Notes under the pieces: generated by a model | Database searches by the model: none | Told to the model about the DNA's origin: nothing | What the model saw: the letters and a program-made list of their open reading frames with translations, nothing else | Assembly: GCA_035633415.1 (NCBI GenBank) | Contig: DASQEZ010000349.1 | Span: 1-26,463 of the forward strand | Direction of reading: 5' to 3' | Length of the DNA: 26,463 nt | DNA from: Fodinibacter sp035633415 | GTDB taxonomy: Bacteria > Actinomycetota > Actinomycetes > Actinomycetales > Dermatophilaceae | Made by a program: the position numbers and the translations under genes | Shown here: piece by piece, positions 16,392-24,140 of the stretch | Layout of the letters: each line of letters opens with the position of its first letter | Numbering within the stretch: position 1 is the first letter of the stretch

Positions 16392-17654
16392 GTGCACCAG
16401 CTCCGACGGTCCCTCACCACCCGCGGCGCGGCCTTCGCCGGCTGCGGCCTCGTGCTGGTGGCTGCGGGCATCCTGCTGGGGCAGTACGACGTCACCCGGG
16501 TCGGCGTCCTCCTGCTCGCGCTCACCGCGATCGCCCTGGTGCTGGTGCGGCGACACGGCCTGGACCTCGACGTCGTGCGTACCGCCGCCCCGTCCCGGGT
16601 GGCCATCGACGAGCGGGCGGTGGTCACCGTCCGGATCCGCAACGTCGAGGCCTCCCCCTCTCCGGTGGTGATGGCCGAGGAGTCCATCGACTACGCCCTG
16701 GGTGACCGGCCACGGTTCGTGCTCCCCTCGCTGCGCCCCGGTGACGTGCAGGAGGTGCAGTACACCGTGCGGTCGCACACCCGTGGCGTGCACCGCATCG
16801 GTCCGCTGGGGGTGCGGGTGCGGGACCCGTTCGGCCTCACCCTGCGCACGGCCGCGGTGAGCGGCGACGCCGAGATCATCGTGCTCCCGCGGGTGGTGCC
16901 ACTGCCCCACGGGCGGTCGCTCGGCAGCGGCATCGGCTCGGAGGGGTCGGTCCCGCACATGGTCGCCCTGCACGGCGAGGACGACCAGACCGTGCGCGAG
17001 TACCGCGACGGCGACGACCTGCGCCGCATCCACTGGCCCGCGACCGCCCGCACCGGCGAGCTCATGGTGCGCCAGGAGGACCGCCCCGCGAAGCGACGAG
17101 CCGTCATCGTGCTCGACACCCGGGCGGCCGGGCACGCGGGCTCGGGCCGCAGCAGCTCGCTCGAGTGGTGTGTCACGACCGCCGCCTCCGTCACCGCCCA
17201 CGTCGTCGACTCCGGGTATGCCGTGCACCTCCTCACCGCGGACCCGCGCTCCGACACCGGCGTGCACCACGACGAGTCGCTCGCCGAGGGTCTGGAGACC
17301 CTGGCCCGGGTGGGGCTCGGGCCCGAGGACGGCCTGCGGGCCGTGCTGCACGCCGCCAACGCACTGACCTCGCAGGGTGGGCTCGTCGTCTACGTCGGCG
17401 GCCCGGTCGGCGACGACGACGCCCGCACCCTGTCCGCCCTGCGTCAGCCGGGCTCCGCCGGCGCCGCCATGGTCGTCGACCCGGAGGCGTTCGCCGGCCG
17501 CAGCCGCAAGGGTGCCTCCCCCGCCAACCGCGCCGAGACCACCCTGGCGATCCTGCAGGCCTCCGGCTGGACCACCACGCCCGTCGACGCGCGGTCCACC
17601 CCGGCGCTGGCCTGGGCGGCCGTCGTCGGCGGCCAGGTCGTGGGGGCCAGGTGA
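16392..17654 (+). CDS. DUF58 domain membrane protein
   Basis: The 420-residue protein has two N-terminal membrane helices (about 11-30 and 35-53), a region of beta-strand character (about 55-165) and the DUF58 signature REYRDGDDLRRIHWPATART (202-221), followed by a domain resembling von Willebrand A (about 230-400). DUF58 proteins are usual partners of MoxR ATPases; their biochemical role is not established. The GTG at 16392 is 6 bp after the moxR stop and lacks a clear ribosome site, the preceding bases being C-rich, so coupled translation with moxR is likely. The stop overlaps the start of the transglutaminase gene (GTGA). The large antisense frames across it are shadows. Confidence 0.9.
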   Translation: MHQLRRSLTTRGAAFAGCGLVLVAAGILLGQYDVTRVGVLLLALTAIALVLVRRHGLDLDVVRTAAPSRVAIDERAVVTVRIRNVEASPSPVVMAEESIDYALGDRPRFVLPSLRPGDVQEVQYTVRSHTRGVHRIGPLGVRVRDPFGLTLRTAAVSGDAEIIVLPRVVPLPHGRSLGSGIGSEGSVPHMVALHGEDDQTVREYRDGDDLRRIHWPATARTGELMVRQEDRPAKRRAVIVLDTRAAGHAGSGRSSSLEWCVTTAASVTAHVVDSGYAVHLLTADPRSDTGVHHDESLAEGLETLARVGLGPEDGLRAVLHAANALTSQGGLVVYVGGPVGDDDARTLSALRQPGSAGAAMVVDPEAFAGRSRKGASPANRAETTLAILQASGWTTTPVDARSTPALAWAAVVGGQVVGAR

Positions 17655-19963
17655 ACCGGGGCCGGCCCGTCGAGGCCCTGCTCGCCGCGCTCGCGACGCT
17701 CGCGGTCACCCTGCCCCTGACGACCCTCTTCACGCCGGCCACGTGGTTCCGGCCGAGTGTTCTTCTCGTCGCGGTCGTCGCCCTGGCCGGGTTCGGCCTG
17801 CGCCGGATCACCGCCAACCGCCCCCTGGTCGTCGTCGGGCAGACGGCCCTGCTCCTGTACGCCACCGCGCTGATCCACGGGCGTGGGCACCTCTTCGCCG
17901 ACCTGCTCCCCACGCCGGAGACGGGCCGCGCCCTGGGCATCCTCCTGAACGAGGCCCAGAGCACGGTCACGAACTACACCGCCCCGGCCCCGTCGAACCG
18001 CGCCACCATCCTCGCCATCAGCCTGCTCATCGGCCTCACCGCGCTCGCGGTCGACGCGATCGGTGTGACCTACCGCAGCCCGGCCCTGGCCGGCATCCCG
18101 CTGCTGTCGGCGTTCCTCGCGTCGGCGACCAACTCCGGGGAGGGGCTGGGTGCCTGGTACGCCGTGCCCGCCGCCCTCGCCTGGCTCGCCCTGATCGGGC
18201 GGCAGGGCGTGAAGTCGCTGCGGGCGTGGGGCACGGCCGCCCCCCACTCGTCCTCCGGCGCCCTGGCCGACCCGACGACGGCGTTCGCGACCCTCGGCCG
18301 GGTGGTCGGGGTCGGCGCGCTCGCCGCAGCGATCGTGCTGCCCGGGCTGATCCCCCACCTGCCCACGACCTTCCTCGCCGACGGCCTGGGCCGCAGCGCC
18401 AACGGCCGCGGCGGCACCGGTTCCACCGTGCGGCTCGCGACCAGCGTCGACATCGCCCGCGACCTCGGCAGCAGGTCGACCGACCCGGTCTTCCGCTACC
18501 GCAGCACCTCGGACCGGCTCGAGCCGCTGCGCGTCGGCGTCCTCGACTCCTACCGCCGTGGGCAGTGGCAGTCCAGTGCCGACTTCACCTTCGTCCCCGT
18601 CGACGGGCAGATCCCCGCTCCGATCGCGGGCCCCGAGGTCCCGCGCCGCGTCGAGCGGATCTCGGTCACGGACAACGCCATCGGGGTGCCTCAGGTCGCA
18701 CTGCCCGGGGGTGCGATCGGCGCACCCTTCCCGGCGGGCTCGTGGAACATGACCGTGCAGGGGCTCGTGCAGCTCACGGCCCCGGTCGGTTCGTACACCG
18801 CGGAGTTCGTCGAGCTCGACCCCGACGACTCCCAGTTCACCACCGACCTGGTCAACCCCCAGGCGGACGGCAACATGCTCGAGGTCGACCCGCGCGCCGA
18901 CACCGAGGTTCGGGCGGTGCTCGACCAGATCACCGACGACGGCGACTCGCCCATCGAGATCGCCCGTGCCATCCAGTCCTACCTGCGCGGCTCCGAGTTC
19001 ACCTACTCCCTCGAGCTCGCCGACCAGGCCGCCGACGGCGACCTGTCCGACGAGCCGCTGGCGCGCTTCCTGGAGACCAAGCGCGGCTACTGCGTGCAGT
19101 TCACCTCGGCGATGGTCATGATCTCGCGCGCGGCCGGCATCCCGGCCCGGATGGCGGTCGGGTTCCTGCCCGGCGCCGCCGACGGCGACGAACGGGTGGT
19201 GCGGGTCTCCGACGCACACGCCTGGCCCGAGCTGTACTTCCCCCGCCTGGGCTGGGTGCGCTTCGAGCCCACGCCGGGAACGCGCAGCGGCGTCGCGCCG
19301 GAGTACAGCCTGGTGCCCACCGACACCGGCTCCACGTCGAGCGCCAGCCCGACCACCTCGACCTCCACGTCGTCGGCGACGCCCTCGACCGGGCCGAGCC
19401 GCGACGTCACCGACGACCAGACGACCGGGGCGAGCGGCACGAGCGGCGTCGGCGCGCTGGAGTTCGTCAGCCGGCACTCCACGACGATGCTGGTCGTGCT
19501 GCTCGTGCTGCTGCTCGCCGCCGTCGTGCCGTTCGGGGCGTGGCTCTCGCGCCGACGGGCCCGGCACGCCGCTCGTGACGACGCCGAGCTGGTCGAGGCG
19601 CAGTGGCAGTCGCTGCAGCTGCGGCTGCAGGACATCGGGTTCGTGGCCCCCGACGGGGCGACACCACGGCAGGCCTCCCGCAGGATCGGGCACGACGCCT
19701 ACCTCACACCCGACGAGAACGACGCCCTGGGCCGGGTCGTGACCACGCTCGAGCGGGCGCGGTACGCCCGTCCCGGCGGTGAGGTCGGCGACGTCACCGA
19801 CGACGCCCGCGCCGTGTGGCGCGGGGCGCTGTCCCGGCGTCGGCGCACCGACCGGGTCCGGGCGCTGCTGCTGCCCGAGGAGGGCAAGCAGCTGTGGCGC
19901 GGGCTCGGACGGGCGCTGCTCTTCTGGCGCCGTCCCGGCACCGACCTGCCCCCGGACGACTGA
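17651..19963 (+). CDS. TgpA-like membrane transglutaminase
   Basis: The 770-residue protein has several N-terminal membrane helices (about 8-235), a large outer region with a transglutaminase-like core (about 430-545), a Ser/Thr-rich linker (560-583), a last membrane helix (about 612-632) and a basic cytoplasmic tail. Catalytic residues are Cys481 in RGYCVQF, His523 in DAHAWPE and an acidic residue, Glu539 in FEPTPG, where the third residue is usually Asp. TgpA-type proteins are linked to envelope functions, and the substrate is unknown. The GTG at 17651 overlaps the DUF58 stop (GTGA) and has GGGGG upstream. The open frame further upstream is DUF58 read out of frame. It probably works with the MoxR and DUF58 products. 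Confidence 0.9.
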   Translation: MNRGRPVEALLAALATLAVTLPLTTLFTPATWFRPSVLLVAVVALAGFGLRRITANRPLVVVGQTALLLYATALIHGRGHLFADLLPTPETGRALGILLNEAQSTVTNYTAPAPSNRATILAISLLIGLTALAVDAIGVTYRSPALAGIPLLSAFLASATNSGEGLGAWYAVPAALAWLALIGRQGVKSLRAWGTAAPHSSSGALADPTTAFATLGRVVGVGALAAAIVLPGLIPHLPTTFLADGLGRSANGRGGTGSTVRLATSVDIARDLGSRSTDPVFRYRSTSDRLEPLRVGVLDSYRRGQWQSSADFTFVPVDGQIPAPIAGPEVPRRVERISVTDNAIGVPQVALPGGAIGAPFPAGSWNMTVQGLVQLTAPVGSYTAEFVELDPDDSQFTTDLVNPQADGNMLEVDPRADTEVRAVLDQITDDGDSPIEIARAIQSYLRGSEFTYSLELADQAADGDLSDEPLARFLETKRGYCVQFTSAMVMISRAAGIPARMAVGFLPGAADGDERVVRVSDAHAWPELYFPRLGWVRFEPTPGTRSGVAPEYSLVPTDTGSTSSASPTTSTSTSSATPSTGPSRDVTDDQTTGASGTSGVGALEFVSRHSTTMLVVLLVLLLAAVVPFGAWLSRRRARHAARDDAELVEAQWQSLQLRLQDIGFVAPDGATPRQASRRIGHDAYLTPDENDALGRVVTTLERARYARPGGEVGDVTDDARAVWRGALSRRRRTDRVRALLLPEEGKQLWRGLGRALLFWRRPGTDLPPDD

Positions 19964-20169
19964 CGCGCACGCCGCCGCCGCCTTCTCTACCTCCCGCGTG
20001 GAGGCACGGCATCCGATGTCGCTTCGGAGCGGGACCGGCCAGTCGAGGCCGTCGCGCACCGCGGACGCCTGAGCGCTGTGCTCCTGTGCGTGGTGAACGG
20101 GCAGGTCAGAAGAACTCACCCGACGCCCCCGGACCGTGCCGCCCGCCGCCAGGATCACCTGCGTTCGCG
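19964..20169. other. Spacer between convergent genes
   Basis: The 206-bp gap lies between the stop of the transglutaminase gene (plus) and the stop of the GH25-like gene (minus). Both transcripts should end here, but I find no long perfect hairpin and no T-tract. Only short stems are visible, such as CCTC and GAGG flanking CCGCGTG near 20000. No gene is supported. Confidence 0.4.
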
Positions 20170-21663
20170 TCAGAAGATGGCGTCGATGCTGTTCCACCCA
20201 CCCCCCACCCGCGTCCTCGGCAGCCATGAGCCCGTCGCGGTACGTGGGTAGAGCCACAGCACGCCAGCAGGGTCGCGCGCCAGCACGTCAGGCGTGCGGT
20301 CACCGTTGAGGTCACCCGCACTCGTCACCGCGGTCATGACGTTCCAGCCGGTGCCGATCCTGACCCGCGGACGCCACCCACCACTGCCGTTGCCGGGGTA
20401 GAGCCACAAGAACCCGGTGGACCGCTCGCGGCCCAGCACGTCGACCCGCTGGTCCCCGGTGAAGTCTCCCGGGCCGATGATCGTGGTGAAGCCGTTCCAT
20501 CCGGTGCCGACCTGGAGCCGTGGGAGCCACCCGCCGTTGCCGTTGCCGCGGTAGAGCCACAAGGCGCCGGTGGCGGCGTCGCGAGCCAGGACGTCGAGCG
20601 GACCATCACCATTGAAGTCCCCCGGGGTCTCGAGGGCGTTCATCCCCTTCCAGCCCACGCCTATGCGGACGCCTGCGGTCAGGGCACCCGTGCCCGTTCC
20701 CGCGTACAGGCGCAGGTCACCGGAGGTGGCGACGCGGGCCAGGACGTCGTTGTTCCAGTCGCCGTCGAAGTCGGCCGTGGCCCCGGAGAGAGTCGAGGCT
20801 GCTATCGGCAGCGACGTGAACGCGTAGGGCTCGCACGTGCGGTCGTAGTCACGCGTGTCGTCGTACCACTGGGACAGGTAGACCCGGCCACCGGAGAAGC
20901 TCGGCTGGGTGCACCGGTCGAGGGCCTCCGTGGGGTAGTCGAGCCGGCCGGCAGTGGCCCAGACGGGCACTCCGGGCACCCTCCACGACCCGGTGATGGA
21001 CTCCCACCCCGCGGCGTACGAGTACAGGCCATAGGCGAGGCCATGGTCGCGCAGGCCACGCATGACCCCCTCGAGGACGTAGCGGTTGTCGAGGCGCTGT
21101 TGGACCGTGGCTGCTGGCCACGGCTGCGCCGCACGGGGCTCGACGTCGATCCACACGACGGGAGGGGCGAAGCCGGCCGCGGCCAGGCTGTCCACCGCGA
21201 AGTCCGCCTCGGCGTAGCCGACGTTGGACAGCTGACCCGCGCGCGTGGTCGACGACCACGGACCACTGGCGCGGTAGGTGGTGAGCTGGCTGGCGGTGGG
21301 GAACGCGGCGATGGTGTAGGCGTGCGAGGGCTTTGCGTTGTCCGTGACCCAGGCGACCTGGTCCGCCAGGCACGGGTTCTGCGTGAACGGCAGCCCCTTG
21401 GTCAGCCCGACAACGACGAACTCCGTCGAGGTGGGCGGCAGCGGCAGTCCGAAGCCGCCCACCGCGACCGGGCACTGCGGCCACGAGATGTCATGGCCGA
21501 ACTTCGGCGCCGCCGCGGCGGGCGTGGCGGTGCCCAGGAGCGCTGCCACGAGCGCCCCGACGAGTGCCGCACCGAGGGCCATCGCGCGCGGCCCCCTCGA
21601 TCGTCCTCGGCGGGCGCCCGCCCGTGGTTGTTCGGGAGCCTGAACTCGCCCGTCCTGGACCAT
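20170..21663 (-). CDS. Secreted GH25-like domain protein with four FG-GAP/VCBS-type repeats
   Basis: The 497-residue product has a long basic N-region, a signal-type hydrophobic stretch (about 28-47) and an Ala-rich probable cleavage area (about 48-53). The first domain (about 54-285) has FGHDISWPQCP (55-65) and WIDVEP (171-176), reminiscent of the early Asp and the DxE pair of GH25 lysozyme-like folds. Four cysteines (64, 98, 251, 277) could form two disulfides. The second part has four repeats spaced exactly 51 residues, each with a D-x-[DNT]-G-D-x3-D Ca-binding-type loop (298, 349, 400, 451). The ATG at 21663 follows GAGGAGGAG. Cell wall hydrolysis or binding is plausible but not shown; the GH25 relation is by motif only. 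It has its own leader behind the sigma factor terminator. Confidence 0.8.
   Translation of the reverse strand: MVQDGRVQAPEQPRAGARRGRSRGPRAMALGAALVGALVAALLGTATPAAAAPKFGHDISWPQCPVAVGGFGLPLPPTSTEFVVVGLTKGLPFTQNPCLADQVAWVTDNAKPSHAYTIAAFPTASQLTTYRASGPWSSTTRAGQLSNVGYAEADFAVDSLAAAGFAPPVVWIDVEPRAAQPWPAATVQQRLDNRYVLEGVMRGLRDHGLAYGLYSYAAGWESITGSWRVPGVPVWATAGRLDYPTEALDRCTQPSFSGGRVYLSQWYDDTRDYDRTCEPYAFTSLPIAASTLSGATADFDGDWNNDVLARVATSGDLRLYAGTGTGALTAGVRIGVGWKGMNALETPGDFNGDGPLDVLARDAATGALWLYRGNGNGGWLPRLQVGTGWNGFTTIIGPGDFTGDQRVDVLGRERSTGFLWLYPGNGSGGWRPRVRIGTGWNVMTAVTSAGDLNGDRTPDVLARDPAGVLWLYPRTATGSWLPRTRVGGGWNSIDAIF
20173..20775 (-). repeat. Four imperfect 153-bp coding repeats
   Basis: The 3' part of the GH25-like gene consists of four units of 153 bp encoding 51 residues each, with the Asp loops at residues 298-306, 349-357, 400-408 and 451-459. 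Shared DNA blocks include the plus-strand phrase GTAGAGCCACA, found near 20250, 20400 and 20552. The last three units are the most alike, and the first is the most diverged. Confidence 0.85.
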
Positions 21664-21667
21664 CGCT

Positions 21668-21682
21668 CCTCCTCAGCGGAGG
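21668..21682 (-). promoter_or_regulatory. Hairpin covering the ribosome site of the GH25-like gene
   Basis: On the minus strand CCTCC (21682-21678), loop GCTGA and GGAGG (21672-21668) form a perfect 5-bp stem. The GGAGG arm is the Shine-Dalgarno element four bases from the ATG. Pairing would hide the ribosome site. A 5-bp GC stem is modest, so regulation is inferred only. Confidence 0.4.
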
Positions 21683-21743
21683 CTTCCAGTGCACACCCTT
21701 TTCGCCGCACAGTACAGAGACCGAGGACACGAGCTGGTCCACC

Positions 21744-21787
21744 CACGACGACGCCCCGCACGCAGCAGCGTGCAGGGCATCGTCGTG
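21744..21787 (-). terminator. Terminator of the sigma factor gene
   Basis: A 20-bp stem (21744-21763 with 21768-21787) and a 4-base loop lie 14 bp after the sigma factor stop. Two positions do not match as DNA palindrome, but on the minus-strand RNA both become U-G wobble pairs, while on the plus-strand RNA they are C-A mismatches. This shows the hairpin is built for minus-strand transcripts. No U-tract follows, as is common in actinobacterial terminators. Confidence 0.85.
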
Positions 21788-21801
21788 ACGTGGTCCGCGA
21801 C

Positions 21802-23424
21802 CTAGTCGAGGTAGTCGCGCAGCGCCTGGCTGCGGCTCGGGTGCCGCAGCTTGCTCATCGTCTTGGACTCGATCTGGCGGATCCGCTCACGGGTCACGCC
21901 GTAGACCTTGCCGATCTCGTCGAGGGTCTTCGGCTGGCCGTCGGTGAGGCCGAACCGCATCGAGACCACGCCGGCCTCGCGCTCGGACAGGGTGTCGAGG
22001 ACGCTGTGCAGCTGCGCCTGCAGGAGGGTGAAGCTCACGGCGTCCGCCGGGACGACGGCCTCGGAGTCCTCGATGAGGTCACCGAACTCGCTGTCGCCGT
22101 CCTCACCGAGGGGGGTGTGCAGCGAGATGGGCTCGCGGCCGTACTTCTGCACCTCGACGACCTTCTCGGGGGTCATGTCGAGCTCCTTGGCGAGCTCCTC
22201 CGGGGTGGGCTCGCGCCCGAGGTCCTGGAGCATCTGACGCTGCACGCGCGCCAGCTTGTTGATGACCTCGACCATGTGCACCGGGATGCGGATGGTGCGC
22301 GCCTGGTCGGCCATCGCTCGGGTGATCGCCTGGCGGATCCACCACGTGGCGTAGGTCGAGAACTTGTAGCCCTTGGTGTAGTCGAACTTCTCCACCGCGC
22401 GGATCAGGCCCAGGTTGCCCTCCTGGATGAGGTCGAGGAAGAGCATGCCGCGACCGGTGTAGCGCTTGGCGAGGCTGACCACGAGGCGCAGGTTGGCCTC
22501 GAGCAGGTGGTTCTTGGCCTTCTTGCCGTCCTGGGCGATCCACCACAGCTCGCGCTTGAGCTTCATGTCGAGCTTCTCGCCGGAGTTCAGCTTCTCCTCG
22601 GCGAACAGGCCGGCCTCGATGCGCTTGGCGAGCTCGACCTCCTGCTCGGCGTTGAGCAGGGCGACCTTGCCGATCTGCTTGAGGTAGTCCTTGACCGGGT
22701 CGGCGGTGGCACCGGCGGTGACGACCTGCTGGACCGGCGCGTCGTCCTCGTCGTCGTCGCGCAGGACGTAGCCGCTGGACTCGGTCTCGGGCTCGGCCGG
22801 CTTGGCCGGGGTCTCGCCGTCGTCGTCGGTGTCGGCGAGGTCGACCACCTCGAGGTCCGCGGGGGCGTCAGCGGCGGCGGCGGACTTCGCGGTCCTGGCG
22901 GCGGTCTTGCGTGCCGCCGTCTTCGTGGCCGTGGCCGGCGCCGCGGCGTCACCGGCAGCGGCCGCGGCGGCCTTGCGGGTCGTCGTCGCCTTGGTCGCTG
23001 CGGCCTTGGTCGCCGGCGCGGTCTTGGTCGCTGCGGCCTTGGCCGCCGGCGCTGCCTTGGTCGCCGTGGTCTTGCTCGCCGTGGTCTTGCTCGCCGTGGT
23101 CTTGCCGGCGGCGGCCTTGGTGGCCGTCTTCGCCGCGGGCTGGGGGGCGGTCGCGCGGGCCGTGGCCTTCTTCGTCGTGCTCGTCGCCGCGGCGACGCCG
23201 CTGGCCGAGGGGTCCACGGTGACGGCGATGCCCTGCTCCCCGAGGGCGCGCAGCACGACGCGGCCGCGCGGGGCGCGGACGTCGGCGGCGCGCATGGCCT
23301 CGGCGACCTCCTGGCCGGTCACCGAGCCGGTCGTGCTCCCCTTGCGGACCAGGGACTGCAGTGCCTTGTGGGAGAACTCCGGCGGGAGTGCACTCTCGGG
23401 GGTTTTCGTGGACACAGGCGACAC
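21802..23424 (-). CDS. sigA: Principal RNA polymerase sigma factor (SigA/HrdB type)
   Basis: The 540-residue product is a group 1 sigma-70 factor that directs RNA polymerase to housekeeping promoters. It has region 1.2 (DPVKDYLKQIGKVALLN, 242-258), region 2 with NLRLVVSLAKRY and FLDLIQEGN, the -10 recognition segment YATWWIRQAITRA (358-370), region 3 and the region 4.2 helix-turn-helix (about 500-527, TLDEIGKVYGVTRERIRQIE). The N-terminal part (80-185) is a Lys/Ala/Thr-rich, histone-tail-like stretch, then an acidic segment (190-230). I chose the GTG at 23424, with GAAAGG 5 bases upstream. A second GTG at 23415 is possible, and the frame open further upstream has no support. The gene is followed by a strong hairpin terminator, and a TATAAT box lies upstream. 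Confidence 0.95.
   Translation of the reverse strand: MSPVSTKTPESALPPEFSHKALQSLVRKGSTTGSVTGQEVAEAMRAADVRAPRGRVVLRALGEQGIAVTVDPSASGVAAATSTTKKATARATAPQPAAKTATKAAAGKTTASKTTASKTTATKAAPAAKAAATKTAPATKAAATKATTTRKAAAAAAGDAAAPATATKTAARKTAARTAKSAAAADAPADLEVVDLADTDDDGETPAKPAEPETESSGYVLRDDDEDDAPVQQVVTAGATADPVKDYLKQIGKVALLNAEQEVELAKRIEAGLFAEEKLNSGEKLDMKLKRELWWIAQDGKKAKNHLLEANLRLVVSLAKRYTGRGMLFLDLIQEGNLGLIRAVEKFDYTKGYKFSTYATWWIRQAITRAMADQARTIRIPVHMVEVINKLARVQRQMLQDLGREPTPEELAKELDMTPEKVVEVQKYGREPISLHTPLGEDGDSEFGDLIEDSEAVVPADAVSFTLLQAQLHSVLDTLSEREAGVVSMRFGLTDGQPKTLDEIGKVYGVTRERIRQIESKTMSKLRHPSRSQALRDYLD
23061..23105 (-). repeat. Three identical 15-bp repeats in the sigma factor gene
   Basis: The 15-mer TCGCCGTGGTCTTGC (plus strand) occurs three times in a row without a mismatch at 23061-23075, 23076-23090 and 23091-23105. 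It encodes the KTTAS-type units of the Lys/Ala/Thr-rich N-terminal tail. Related diverged units extend to about 22985. Confidence 0.9.
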
Positions 23425-23562
23425 GGCTACCTTTCGTCGCGGATGGCCGCAGTCCGGGGGCGCGGGAAGCGGACTCCGGGAACGGCGGGGAAGGTCCTGT
23501 GCGACACCGCGTCGGTCGGCCGGAAGGTGCTCGGCCGGGGTGCTGACCAGGTGTGCTCGACC

Positions 23563-23568
23563 ATTATA
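23563..23568 (-). promoter_or_regulatory. Perfect TATAAT -10 box upstream of the sigma factor gene
   Basis: The minus strand reads GATTTATAATGG, an isolated AT-rich patch in very GC-rich DNA. TATAAT is a perfect -10 hexamer. No convincing -35 is visible at 16-18 bp (TGCCCG is the nearest hexamer). If used, the transcript starts near 23556 and carries an untranslated leader of about 130 bases before the GTG at 23424. Confidence 0.6.
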
Positions 23569-23646
23569 AATCGGCAGGACCGGTTCGGGCACATCACCCC
23601 GCCGGAACGGGCTCCCCGCGTGGCGGCAACAGCCGGTATCTCAGGC

Positions 23647-23662
23647 CCCGACCTCGGTCGGG
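23647..23662 (-). terminator. Candidate hairpin terminator after the universal stress gene
   Basis: CCCGAC and GTCGGG form a perfect 6-bp GC-rich stem with a 4-base loop, about 22 bases after the universal stress protein stop. No U-tract follows. It would separate this gene from the sigma factor promoter. The stem is short, so confidence is modest. Confidence 0.4.
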
Positions 23663-23683
23663 TGCCGACGGATCGGGTCGCGC

Positions 23684-24079
23684 TCAGCCCTTGACCGCGA
23701 GCACCGCGCACGGGGCGTCGAGCAGGATCCGCTGGGCGTTCGAGCCGAGGATCAGCTTGCCCACCGGGGTGCGGCGACGCAGGCCGATCACGATGAGGTC
23801 GGCGTCGGTCTCGTTGGCCACCGAGATGAGGTCCTCGGCCGGCTCGTTGCCCCGTACCAGCTGACGCACCTCGAGCTCGAGGCCGTCACCACCCAGCTCG
23901 TCACTGACCCGCTGGAGCTCGGCCTCGGCGGCCTGGCTGGACTCGTCGTCGAAGTCACGCCCGCCACGGTTGGAGTTGATGACGACGAGCCGGGATCGGC
24001 GCGTCTTCGCTTCCTCCACCGAGCGAGCGAGTGCAGCCCGGCCCTCCTTGGTGGGAACGAACCCGACGACGATGGTCAC
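23684..24079 (-). CDS. Universal stress protein (UspA family)
   Basis: The 131-residue cytoplasmic protein has the single-domain UspA fold pattern: an N-terminal strand TIVVGFVPT (2-10), LVVINSNRGG (31-40), and a C-terminal LIVIGLRRRTPVGKLILGSNAQRILLDAPCAVLAV region. ATP-binding members have G-x2-G-x9-G-S/T. Here it reads G99-x2-R102-x9-G112-S113, so the middle glycine is replaced by arginine and ATP binding is doubtful. The GTG at 24079 follows AGGAGGAG at 3-base spacing. It lies 61 bp after metX, possibly with its own promoter. Its physiological role cannot be told from sequence. Confidence 0.88.
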   Translation of the reverse strand: MTIVVGFVPTKEGRAALARSVEEAKTRRSRLVVINSNRGGRDFDDESSQAAEAELQRVSDELGGDGLELEVRQLVRGNEPAEDLISVANETDADLIVIGLRRRTPVGKLILGSNAQRILLDAPCAVLAVKG

Positions 24080-24140
24080 GATCTCCTCCTGAGGGCAGAC
24101 GAACGGTGTCTACGGGCGACGTTACCGCAGTCGGTCCTGC

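Noticed and set aside
17444..20257. Minus-strand open frame of over 900 codons opposite the DUF58 and transglutaminase genes
   Set aside because: It runs across three annotated regions, has low-complexity Arg/Gly/Val/Asp sequence and no recognisable domain. This is a GC-driven shadow.
23425..23592. Upstream extension of the sigma factor reading frame
   Set aside because: The extension crosses the TATAAT box and gives non-family sequence. The GTG at 23424 has a proper ribosome site.
21043..23694. Plus-strand open frame opposite the GH25-like and sigma factor genes
   Set aside because: It crosses the terminator and two confident genes, and the sequence is low-complexity Leu/Gly/Arg. Shadow.
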